Below, one piece after another: positions 40,149 through 47,779 of a DNA stretch of 64,000 nucleotides. The DNA comes from Pseudomonas sp. WJP1 (lineage in GTDB: Bacteria; Pseudomonadota; Gammaproteobacteria; Pseudomonadales; Pseudomonadaceae), in NCBI RefSeq assembly GCF_028471945.1, contig NZ_CP110128.1:3646501-3710500 (forward strand). Direction: 5' to 3'. Position numbers and translations under genes: made by a program. Position 1 is the stretch's first letter. Every line of letters begins with the position of its first letter. The notes under the pieces are model-generated. The model had not been told where the DNA came from and searched no databases. It worked only from the letters and a program-made list of their open reading frames with translations.

Positions 40149-41473
40149 ATGACACCCTTTCGCAGTTTCCGGATATCGCTTGCGCGCCCCCTGCCACCAG
40201 ACGCGTCTACGCCAAGGTGCTGTGGCGGTTGATGCCCTTCCTGGTGCTGGCCTTCATCGTCAATGCCATCGACCGGATCAACCTGTCGTTCGCCAAGCTG
40301 CGCATGGCCGAGGACATTTTGCTGAGCGACGCCGCCTACGGCATCGGCGCGGGGATCTTCTACCTCGGCTATATCCTCTTCGAGATCCCCAGCAACCTGT
40401 ACATGCAACGGGTCGGCGCGCGCCGCACCATCACCCGCATCATGCTGCTGTGGGGCATGGTCACCGTGGCGACGGCCTTCGTCACCACGGCCAACCAATT
40501 GATCGCCGCGCGATTCCTGCTGGGCGTGGCCGAGGCCGGGTTCTTTCCCGGGATAATCCTGTACATGACTTACTGGCTGCCGGCGTCCTTGCGCGGGCGG
40601 GTCACGGCCGGGTTGTTGATGGCGGGCATGGTGGCCGGGATCATCTGCGGGCCTCTGTCCGGCGTGATCATGGCCCACCTCGATGGCTGGCTGGGCTTCA
40701 AGGACTGGCAAATGCTGTTCATCCTGACCGGTGCACCCACCCTGCTGCTGGGCCTCTTCGGCTGGTTCTGGCTGACGGATCGTCCCGAGCAGTCCAACTG
40801 GCTGACCGATGAAGAAAAGCGCCAGATCGCCCAGGACATTTGTACGGAGCCGAGCGCCACAAGCAGTCACTTCGGCGGCGTGCTGCGCGAGCCTCGAATG
40901 TACATCGCCGGACTCGTCTACTTCTGCATCTACAGTGGCTCAAACACCGTGACCTACTGGATTCCGACGCTGATCCGTGGCTTCGGCCTGGAAGACCTGA
41001 AACTGATCGGCATGCTGGCCGCCCTGCCCTTTATCGTCGCGGTGTGTGCCATGTACCTGCTGGGGCGCAGTTCCGACCGGCATATGGAACGCCGCTGGCA
41101 TCTAGGGCTGACCATGCTGGTGGGTGCGGGCAGCTTTGCCCTGCTCGGCCTGGTGCACGGCAATGTGGTGCTGTCGATCTTTCTCATGAGCCTGGGCTCC
41201 GCCGCGGCGCTGTCGGCCATCCCGTTGTTCTGGACGATCCCGCCGGCGTTGCTGACCAAGGCCGGCGCGGCAGGTGGCATTGCGATCATCAGCAGCCTGG
41301 GCAACCTTGCGGGCGTGCTGAGCCAGGCCGCTGTCGGGGCGATCAAGTCCGCCACCGGCAGCCTGTACCTGGCGTTCGATGTGATGGCGATCGTGATGGT
41401 GCTTGGGGCGCTGGTGTTGCTGATCGGGATACCGGCTCACTGCCTGAAGGATCGACGAGACTCTCGGGCATAA
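40145..41473 (+). CDS. MFS transporter, anion:cation symporter (ACS/phthalate-tartrate) type
   Basis: A 442-residue inner-membrane transporter with 12 predicted helices. ACS-family landmarks: the start of TM1 (MPFLVLAFIVNAIDRINLSF), FEIPSNLYMQRVGARRTI, RFLLGVAEAGFFPGIILYMT, and the cytoplasmic loop after TM6 (WLTDRPEQSNWLTDEE). It is expected to import an organic acid with protons. It is divergent from the Fe-alcohol dehydrogenase, so a hydroxylated acid is a reasonable guess. The start ATG overlaps the stop of a five-codon leader. Confidence 0.9.
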   Translation: MNDTLSQFPDIACAPPATRRVYAKVLWRLMPFLVLAFIVNAIDRINLSFAKLRMAEDILLSDAAYGIGAGIFYLGYILFEIPSNLYMQRVGARRTITRIMLLWGMVTVATAFVTTANQLIAARFLLGVAEAGFFPGIILYMTYWLPASLRGRVTAGLLMAGMVAGIICGPLSGVIMAHLDGWLGFKDWQMLFILTGAPTLLLGLFGWFWLTDRPEQSNWLTDEEKRQIAQDICTEPSATSSHFGGVLREPRMYIAGLVYFCIYSGSNTVTYWIPTLIRGFGLEDLKLIGMLAALPFIVAVCAMYLLGRSSDRHMERRWHLGLTMLVGAGSFALLGLVHGNVVLSIFLMSLGSAAALSAIPLFWTIPPALLTKAGAAGGIAIISSLGNLAGVLSQAAVGAIKSATGSLYLAFDVMAIVMVLGALVLLIGIPAHCLKDRRDSRA

Positions 41474-41480
41474 CCCAATC

Positions 41481-41583
41481 CCCTGTGGGAGCGAGCCTGC
41501 TCGCGATGGACTCAAGAACACCGCGGGGAATCAGATTCCCCGCGTTATCGTTAACGACCATCGCGAGCAGGCTCGCTCCTACA
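41481..41583. repeat. REP pair with central palindrome
   Basis: Outer arms are GGGAGCGAGCCTGCTCGCGA and the inverse CGCGAGCAGGCTCGCTCCTA. Between them is the perfect palindrome CGCGGGGAATC-A-GATTCCCCGCG (41522-41544). The right arm provides the stop codon of the hydrolase gene that begins at 42742. Confidence 0.85.
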
Positions 41584-42742
41584 AAGAGCCAGCGTATCGA
41601 TCCATCAACTGGCCCATGCGTGCCAGGTACTCACCCCGCCCCAGGTGCAGGACATGATTGCCCGCAAACCAGTGCAGCTCGCTGCCCGGCCAGTGCCGGT
41701 GCAGCAGGCGCACGTGGCGTGGCAGGGTGACCCGGTCTCCCGCGCCACCGATGATCAGCATGCGCTCGCCGTCCAGATGTGGGGTGTAAGTCAGCGGGTT
41801 ATGCACGGCCAATAGTCCACGCATTTCGGCCACGCCAATGCCTTGGCTGCGCATCAACCGCGAGAGCAGTAGCCCAGTGGGTTGCCACTCGAGGAACGCA
41901 TCGACCGGGCTGACCGCGGGCACGATGGGGACGCACCAGGCCAGGCGCTCGTCAACCGCCGCCAGCGTCGCTGCGGTGTAACCGCCGAGGGAGATGCCCG
42001 TCACACCGATCTGCTCTACACCACGCCCCTGTAGATAGTCGATGAATACCCGCAGGTCGTGGATCGCATGCAGCGGAGCCTCGTTGAAAGCCGCCAACCC
42101 ACTGCCGAACAGCCCCTGGCCGCTGAACCAGTTGCCGCGTTCGGCGCGCAGGCCGTGGTGCGGATAGGTGAACAGCAGGATGTCGTAGCCGCGCCGGTAG
42201 AAACCGGCCAGCGACAGCGCGTGGGCATTGAGCCAGTGCGAGTCGGCGGCGAAACCATGGATGACGATCAGCGTCGGTCGCGGCCGGTCGCCATGGCACC
42301 AGTACTGGGCATGGGCGCAGGCGTTGCGCTGCATGGCTTCGAACTGCGGGCGGGCGAACGGATTGAGCGGTTTGAACGGGCTTGCGAAACGCAACTGCAG
42401 GCGGCGGATATCCTTGCCGGGCAATTTGCGCTCGTTAACGACGATGTCCTTCGGCGGCGGCAGGAATACGCGCGAGGCGTCTGCGGCGCGCGCCAGCGGT
42501 TCGTAGAAGCGCAGTGCCTCGAATTCGCGCTGCAAACGGCCAGCCTTGGATAACGTCGCCAAAGCACTCGCCGCGACCGTAGTCGACAAGGCGGTGCGCA
42601 TCACTCGCTCGACGGCGGCGGTGCCGTGGATCTTCAACGGGTGCCGGACATCCAGTTCCGTGCCATCAGCCTGCCGCCAGAAGTCTTCGGACAAACGTTC
42701 CCACCAGGGACCGTGTGAATCGCCTGGCCCTTGCTCACTCAT
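41579..42742 (-). CDS. Alpha/beta hydrolase (esterase/lipase-like)
   Basis: A 387-residue serine hydrolase. An N-terminal region of about 150 residues precedes the fold. The oxyanion segment is VIHGFAADSHW, the nucleophile Ser is in GVTGISLGGYTA, a probable Asp is in GGAGDRVTLP and the His in AGNHVLHLGRGEY. ATG 42742 was chosen over the upstream GTG. There is no signal peptide. It is divergent from the wax ester synthase/DGAT, so it could hydrolyse the neutral lipid made by that enzyme (inference). The TAG stop lies inside a REP arm, so the present C-terminus (AGSL) was set by the repeat. Confidence 0.85.
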   Translation of the reverse strand: MSEQGPGDSHGPWWERLSEDFWRQADGTELDVRHPLKIHGTAAVERVMRTALSTTVAASALATLSKAGRLQREFEALRFYEPLARAADASRVFLPPPKDIVVNERKLPGKDIRRLQLRFASPFKPLNPFARPQFEAMQRNACAHAQYWCHGDRPRPTLIVIHGFAADSHWLNAHALSLAGFYRRGYDILLFTYPHHGLRAERGNWFSGQGLFGSGLAAFNEAPLHAIHDLRVFIDYLQGRGVEQIGVTGISLGGYTAATLAAVDERLAWCVPIVPAVSPVDAFLEWQPTGLLLSRLMRSQGIGVAEMRGLLAVHNPLTYTPHLDGERMLIIGGAGDRVTLPRHVRLLHRHWPGSELHWFAGNHVLHLGRGEYLARMGQLMDRYAGSL

Positions 42743-43006
42743 GCAGCGCTCTTGACTCGACACACAAAACTCCTCTGCGACCGAGGGTCAGCTTGCGCAT
42801 CCCGGCGACGCGCACAGGACCCTGCGACAGCCTCCAGAATAAAGACCGCGCCAGCCACGTGCTCCCCCCCATTTGCAGGGGGACGGGTCAACGGCAGATC
42901 GACGAATCTGCTCGCCATCGACCTTCGTCGTATTGACCAGGCCCGGGCGAGCTCGCTGGACAGCTCTCGGGCACTCCCCATCCACCACCCAGCGAGAGCC
43001 TCAACG

Positions 43007-44515
43007 ATGAGCAAACTGAGCGGGCAAGACGCCCTGTTCCTGAAAGTCGATCGTCCACATGCCGCGTCGCACTGCACCATGATCTACATCTACGATCAGT
43101 CTACGGTAGAGGGGCAACGCCTCGGCTTTCGGCAGATCGTCGAGCATATCAACGAGCGCCTCGATGTCTCACCGGTGTTCAAGCGCAAGATCGTCCAGGT
43201 GCCCTTTGGTCTCGGCTATCCCTATTGGGTGGAAGACGACCTGTTCGACATCGACTTCCACGTTCGCCATTTCGCGCTGCCCAAACCGGGCGACTGGCGT
43301 CAGTTCTGCATCATGGTGTCGCGCATCCATGCCCGCTCCGTGGATCTTTCCCGGGCACCCTGGGAGATGTACGTGATCGAGGGCCTCGACAACATCGAGG
43401 GCATCCCCAAGGGCAGCTTCGCCATCCTCACCAAGACCCACCATGCCGCGATGGATGGCGCTGCCGCCGCGGAACTGACCTGGGCCTTGCACGACCTGGC
43501 CGGCACGCAGGGCAAGCCCGTCGCCGTTGTGGATAAAGCGCCCCCGGCGGCGAGTTTGCCGCTGCGATGGGGCCCGCTGGACACGGTCAGCCGCATGCTC
43601 ACCGACAACGTCATGGCCTCCGCCCGCATGGCCCTGCCCCTGGCACGCGTGCTACCCAAGCTCACCGTAGCCAGCCTGCGCAAAATGGCGCGTTCGGTAC
43701 TGAGTTCCGAAGGCGGCGCGCCGCGTACCCGCTTCAACAGCAACGTGACGTCCACTCGGGTCTGGGACTCGGTCACCCTCGATCTGGGTGTAGTCAAACA
43801 GATCAAGAACCTGGTACCCGGGGCCACGGTCAACGATGCGGTACTGGCCATGGTCGGCGGCGCGATGCGGCGCTACCTGATCGCCAAGGATGAACTGCCG
43901 GAGAAGTCGTTGGTGACCCTGGCACCGGTCAACACCCGCCAGGGCAATGAAAGCGTCGCCGCCGGCAACACCGTGTCGATGCTGACCTTCCCCCTGCGCA
44001 CGGACATCGAGGATCCGGTCGCCCGCCTGGAGGCGTTGCAGGCTGCTACTTCGCAATCCAAGGCGATCCAGAATGCAGTGGGTGCGAGTGACCTGACCAA
44101 CCTGCAGAAATTCGCGCCCCCCGCCACCCTGGGCCTCGCCGGCCGCCTCGCGACGCTGATGGGCATGGGCGGCAAGGGTCCGGTGGTGCTGCACAATTGC
44201 ATGGTGACCAACGTCCCCGGCCCCAATGTGCCGCTCTACATGCTCGGCGCCAAGCTGGTGTATTGGTGCGGTGTCGGCCCACTGGTCGATGGCCTGTCGT
44301 TGATCTGGAACCCCACCAGCTACTGCGGAAAAATGTTCATCTCACTGACCAGTTCACCGAACGTGGTTCCCGACCCGGAATTCCTCGCGCAGTGCCTTGT
44401 GGATTCGTATGAGGAAATGAAGGGCTTGGCGGCCCGGGCACCGAAGGTTGCGAAAGGCCGACGTGTTGGCCGAACACCGCTTGCACAGAAGGTTGATGAC
44501 AAACAAACGCTCTGA
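43007..44515 (+). CDS. Wax ester synthase/diacylglycerol acyltransferase (WS/DGAT)
   Basis: A 502-residue bifunctional acyltransferase family member that esterifies acyl-CoA with fatty alcohols or diacylglycerol. The catalytic motif HHAAMDG is intact at 145-151. Other family blocks: MSKLSGQDALFLKVDRP at the start, ATVNDAVLAMVGGAMRRYL and the C-terminal VTNVPGPNVPLYMLGAKL. ATG 43007 is the family start; the longer frame upstream is unsupported. WS/DGAT genes are not universal in Pseudomonas. In this window a LuxC-type acyl-CoA reductase and alcohol dehydrogenases could supply the alcohol. Divergent from an alpha/beta hydrolase. Confidence 0.92.
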   Translation: MSKLSGQDALFLKVDRPHAASHCTMIYIYDQSTVEGQRLGFRQIVEHINERLDVSPVFKRKIVQVPFGLGYPYWVEDDLFDIDFHVRHFALPKPGDWRQFCIMVSRIHARSVDLSRAPWEMYVIEGLDNIEGIPKGSFAILTKTHHAAMDGAAAAELTWALHDLAGTQGKPVAVVDKAPPAASLPLRWGPLDTVSRMLTDNVMASARMALPLARVLPKLTVASLRKMARSVLSSEGGAPRTRFNSNVTSTRVWDSVTLDLGVVKQIKNLVPGATVNDAVLAMVGGAMRRYLIAKDELPEKSLVTLAPVNTRQGNESVAAGNTVSMLTFPLRTDIEDPVARLEALQAATSQSKAIQNAVGASDLTNLQKFAPPATLGLAGRLATLMGMGGKGPVVLHNCMVTNVPGPNVPLYMLGAKLVYWCGVGPLVDGLSLIWNPTSYCGKMFISLTSSPNVVPDPEFLAQCLVDSYEEMKGLAARAPKVAKGRRVGRTPLAQKVDDKQTL

Positions 44516-44537
44516 TTGCCGGCCTGATTTCTCTACA

Positions 44538-44672
44538 TGATCGTTCCCACGCGCAGCAAAGGAATGCATCTCGTGACGCTCCGCGTCACATGCGCAAGAC
44601 TCAAGCCCTACGTCGAGAGCGGAACGCAGAGCGTCCCTGGCGGCATTCCCACGCAGAGCGTAGGAACGATCA
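44538..44672. repeat. Pseudomonas intergenic inverted repeat (GATCGTTCCCACGC type)
   Basis: TGATCGTTCCCACGC (44538-44552) recurs inverted with one change as GCGTAGGAACGATCA (44658-44672). Internal copies of ACGCAGAGCGT-like sequence are visible. It is non-coding and lies directly after the WS/DGAT stop. The 44516-45364 interval holds only this and the two repeats listed next. Confidence 0.7.
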
Positions 44673-44705
44673 ATCAAGAAACCAGGTCGGCTGTCAGGCC
44701 GCCTC

Positions 44706-44746
44706 GCTTTGGCTTTGGCTTTGGCTTTGGCTTTGGCTTTGGCTTT
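44706..44746. repeat. Hexanucleotide tandem repeat (GCTTTG)n
   Basis: Six perfect GCTTTG units followed by GCTTT. The matching place in the composite repeat copy 1 (about 21998-22035) has only interrupted GCTTTTG-like units, so the array has expanded here. Confidence 0.85.
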
Positions 44747-44860
44747 TCTTGCCCCATCACGCCCTGAGCCTGTCCGTCAACTTGTGATGACCTCCATCGG
44801 AGCCTCTACCAACGTTGATCCATGCCGCGTCAAAGCTTGTTGTGGGAGATTGTTTTCTGA

Positions 44861-45355
44861 GTACATATCCGTTGCTGCGGTAACGGCCACCTATGGTTCC
44901 GCTTTTACAGCGGGTCACTTTCGAAAAGCGCGAAAGTAACCAAAGCGCTCTTGCCCCACCACTCGGTGCCTCGCTAGGGCTCGGCATGCCCTCACTCCGA
45001 CATTGCTCCGTGGGTCGCCGCGATGGGCCATCCTTGGCCCAGCGCGGCTAAACCGGCGTCCTGCCGGTTTCCCCACTGCGCAATGCCTGCGTTCGGCCAT
45101 CGTGGTTAACGGGGCGCCCAAATCCAAAGCAAAGCGAGGCGGCCTTAAAGCCGACCTGATCGGGAGCCGTACTCGTTCACCCTGTAGGAGCCAGGCTTGC
45201 CGGCGAACCAGACGCTGCGGTGTGTCTGTTACTCCGCGTTATCGTTTTTCGCCGGCAAGTCGGATCGTCGCACCGCTGGCTCTACAGGCTCTTCCAGGTG
45301 ACTCGCCGTAAGAGCGAAACCCTAAGTCGCCGTTACCGCAGGAATGGATATGTAC
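44861..45355. repeat. Composite intergenic repeat with inverted ends, copy 2 (uninterrupted)
   Basis: Left end GTACATATCCGTTGCTGCGG and right end inverted (CCGCAGGAATGGATATGTAC), with about 55 bp of inverted similarity. The core at 44949-45160 is nearly identical to 21634-21842 and in the same orientation. A diverged REP pair (about 45180-45292) fills the right part. This copy shows what copy 1 looked like before IS insertion. Confidence 0.8.
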
Positions 45356-45364
45356 ACCACCCTC

Positions 45365-45937
45365 CTAGTTAATGTCGCCGGGGCGCCAATTATTGACACG
45401 CCGCGCCGCATCGCCATCGGGGTGGTAGGCATGGCAGGTGCCGATCACCCAGTGGTCCGGCATCTTGAATTCAGGATCAGCAGCGGCGCGCTGGCGCAGG
45501 CGTTTTTGCATCACCGGGGCCAGGGTCTGGATGGCAGTGGTTGCCATCGGGCCCAGCATTTCGGTGAGGTGGGTACAGCCCTTCAATCCGCCGACGCGCT
45601 CGGCAACCCGCTTCTTGAAACCGGTGCCGATGCGCAGTCCAACCAGGGCCGCGTAGGCCCGGTTGACATGGCCGCACACAGGCGTCGGCGCCTGCTCGGA
45701 AACGGCTAGGAGCTGGCGGATGACCATATTCTGGTCGATGGTCATGGTAATGCGCATGTCATGCAGCACCCCATTGGCGGGAATCGTGCCGTAGGCGAAT
45801 TCGGTGTCGACGCCCTTGGTATCGAGCAGGCATCCTTCGATATCGAAAAGGCCGTCGTCGCGCTCATAGCCGGTGCAAACCACCTTGCGGGTGTGCAGCA
45901 GGCGTCGCTTGGGGTTGGCGGAAACTGGCACTGTCAT
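45365..45937 (-). CDS. DUF2889 family protein
   Basis: A 190-residue protein of the DUF2889 family (RRLLHTRKVVCTGYERDDGL, FDIEGCLLDTKG, LHDMRITMTIDQNMVI, CTHLTEMLGPMATTAIQ). The family has no proven function but recurs in operons for CoA-ester catabolism, as here. A conserved Cys-His pair in GLKGCTHLTEM could bind a metal. Last gene of the thiolase - MaoC - MaoC - SDR operon, and its stop adjoins the composite repeat. GGAG precedes the ATG. Confidence 0.8.
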   Translation of the reverse strand: MTVPVSANPKRRLLHTRKVVCTGYERDDGLFDIEGCLLDTKGVDTEFAYGTIPANGVLHDMRITMTIDQNMVIRQLLAVSEQAPTPVCGHVNRAYAALVGLRIGTGFKKRVAERVGGLKGCTHLTEMLGPMATTAIQTLAPVMQKRLRQRAAADPEFKMPDHWVIGTCHAYHPDGDAARRVNNWRPGDIN

Positions 45938-45985
45938 GGCCCTGCACTCCTGGAGGGCGGAGCGCCGAAACGCCCCGCCCGGTTC

Positions 45986-46813
45986 TCAGACGTTACCCAG
46001 ACCGCCGCCGCAGACAAGTACCTGGCCGCTGACGTAATCCGATTCCGGGATGCAGAACAGGTACACGGCGCCGGCTGCCTCTTCGGTATTGCCCGGACGA
46101 CCCAGCGGAATCATGTTCTTCGACTGCTCGACAATCGCAGGACTGATGCCCACCTTGATCTCCCGGCCTTCGATGTTGATGAAGTGCGGATCGCCTTCCA
46201 CCGGCTGGGTCTGGCGGGTTTCGATATGGCCGAAGGCAACGGCGTTGACATTGACCTTCATGCGTCCCCATTCCTTGGCCAGGCACTTGGTCATGCCCAA
46301 CACGCCGGCCTTGGCCGTGGAGTAGTTGACCTGCCCCGGGTTGCCGCCAGCGGACGTCGACGCGATATTGACCACCTTGCGATTGACCACGCGACCTTCG
46401 GCGGCCTCTTTCTTGGCCATGGCGCTGATGATCGGTTGGGCCGCGCGCAGGATGCGGAACGGCGCGGTGATGTGGCAGTCGATGATCGCGTACCACTGCT
46501 CATCGCTCATCTTCTGGATCACGTTGTCCCAGGTGTAGCCGGCGTTGTTGACGATGATGTCGATGGCGCCATAGTTGTCGACCGCGGTCTTGACGAAGCG
46601 CTCGGCGAAATCGGCCGCGGTGACGCTGCCGACACACGCAACGGCTTCACCGCCCAGGGCGCGGATTTGCGCAACCACTTCTTCAGCGGGGCCGGCGTCC
46701 AGGTCGTTGACCACGACGCGCGCGCCGTCGCTGGCCAGTTTCAGGGCGACACTGCGCCCGATGCCACGACCGGAACCGGTGACCAGGGCGACTTTGCCTT
46801 CGAGTTTTTTCAT
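45986..46813 (-). CDS. Short-chain dehydrogenase/reductase (FabG/hydroxyacyl-CoA type)
   Basis: A 275-residue SDR: VALVTGSGRGIGRSVAL at the N-terminus, Asp-rich VVNDLDAG, NNAGYTWDN, IASTSAGGNPGQVNYSTAKAG (catalytic Ser, Tyr, Lys) and a C-terminal CGGGLGNV. It belongs to the thiolase - MaoC - MaoC - SDR operon and would oxidise the (3R)-hydroxyacyl-CoA made by the MaoC hydratases before thiolysis. The short insertion NRKVVNIAS before the Ser is slightly unusual. Confidence 0.88.
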   Translation of the reverse strand: MKKLEGKVALVTGSGRGIGRSVALKLASDGARVVVNDLDAGPAEEVVAQIRALGGEAVACVGSVTAADFAERFVKTAVDNYGAIDIIVNNAGYTWDNVIQKMSDEQWYAIIDCHITAPFRILRAAQPIISAMAKKEAAEGRVVNRKVVNIASTSAGGNPGQVNYSTAKAGVLGMTKCLAKEWGRMKVNVNAVAFGHIETRQTQPVEGDPHFINIEGREIKVGISPAIVEQSKNMIPLGRPGNTEEAAGAVYLFCIPESDYVSGQVLVCGGGLGNV

Positions 46814-46840
46814 GGGGATGTTCCTTGTTCTTGTGGGATT

Positions 46841-47260
46841 TCAGATGAGTGCAACGGTGGCTTCGCCGAGCAGTTTTTCGTCGCCGTATTGATTGACGCA
46901 GCGAAGCGCCAGGCGCGCGCGTCGTTCGCCATCGACCTCGAACAGGTCAATGACCTTGCCGTGGCACGTGGGGATGTGACCTAGTTGGGTGATGCCGGTG
47001 AATCGCACCGCCAGGCTGCGGATCTGCTGCTGCGGTACCCAGGCGGTGAGCAGGCGGCCGAGGTAGGCCACCGAGAGCATGCCGTGGGCGAAGACATCGG
47101 GCTGGCGGGACTGACGGGCGAAGTCCAGGTCAATGTGCACCTGGTTGTGATCACCCGAGGCCCCCGCGTACAGCGCCAGTGTCGTGCGATTGATTGCAGG
47201 CAGTACCAGCGGCGGCAGCTCGAAGCCGACCCGCACGTCATGCAACTGAGATGAATTCAT
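46841..47260 (-). CDS. MaoC-like (R)-enoyl-CoA hydratase, catalytic half
   Basis: A 139-residue hot-dog protein. The hydratase-2 motif is present as YAGASGDHNQVHID (Asp and His catalytic), followed by VFAHGMLSVAYLGRLL. It forms a pair with the MaoC-like protein encoded immediately upstream (10 bp apart). Such pairs usually build a heterodimeric hydratase in which only this type of subunit carries the active Asp/His. Confidence 0.88.
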   Translation of the reverse strand: MNSSQLHDVRVGFELPPLVLPAINRTTLALYAGASGDHNQVHIDLDFARQSRQPDVFAHGMLSVAYLGRLLTAWVPQQQIRSLAVRFTGITQLGHIPTCHGKVIDLFEVDGERRARLALRCVNQYGDEKLLGEATVALI

Positions 47261-47270
47261 GGCGGGCTCC

Positions 47271-47711
47271 TCAGCGCTGCACGAGTGACGAGCGGATATC
47301 AGCGATGTGCTGACCTTCCTGGTTGGTGACGCGGGTCTGTTGCACCACGAAAGTCAGCGCCCCGCCCTTCTTCTCGTAGACGTCCACCACCCGGGTATCA
47401 AAAGTGAGCACGTCGCCGGCGTAGGCCAGGCCGTGATAATCGAAACCCTGTTCGGCATGCAGGATGCGCCCCAGGTCGAAGCCGAAAATGTCCTGGACGA
47501 TATGGTCGCTGTCACGCCCTTCGGCTTCCAGGCACATCAGGAAACTGGGCGGTACCGGCAATGAGCGGTGCCCGGCTTGGCGGGCGGCGTCTTCATCGGT
47601 GTACACCGGGTCGGTTTCGCCGATGGCCTTGGCGAAAAAGCGCAGGCGGCCCTTTTCCACTTCGCAAGTGGTCACGCCCAATGAGCGCCCGATCAGACTC
47701 TTGTCTGGCAT
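47271..47711 (-). CDS. MaoC-like hydratase, N-terminal/FAS1-type partner subunit
   Basis: A 146-residue hot-dog protein (SLGVTTCEVEKGRLRFFAKA, IGETDPVYTDEDAARQAG, then VPPSFLMCLEAEG) of the MaoC_dehydrat_N type. The Asp-x-x-x-x-His hydratase motif reads GETDPVYTDED, without the His. This suggests a structural, substrate-binding partner for the next gene's product. ATG 47711; the much longer frame upstream runs antisense to the thiolase region and is spurious. Confidence 0.86.
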   Translation of the reverse strand: MPDKSLIGRSLGVTTCEVEKGRLRFFAKAIGETDPVYTDEDAARQAGHRSLPVPPSFLMCLEAEGRDSDHIVQDIFGFDLGRILHAEQGFDYHGLAYAGDVLTFDTRVVDVYEKKGGALTFVVQQTRVTNQEGQHIADIRSSLVQR

Positions 47712-47779
47712 GTCACGCAGTCCTCCGTGTGTCTTTTCAGTCAAAAAAAGGGCGCGTCCGCAACAGGCGCGCCGTGTCG

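Noticed and set aside
42731..43006. N-terminal extension of the WS/DGAT from 42731
   Set aside because: The extension is Arg/Ser/Thr rich, overlaps the divergent promoter region and the hydrolase start, and the family's conserved N-terminus begins at 43007.
44709..44939. An ORF with an Ala-Leu repeat (MALALALAL)
   Set aside because: It is only the translation of the GCTTTG hexanucleotide array within non-coding repeats. There is no ribosome binding site and no homology.
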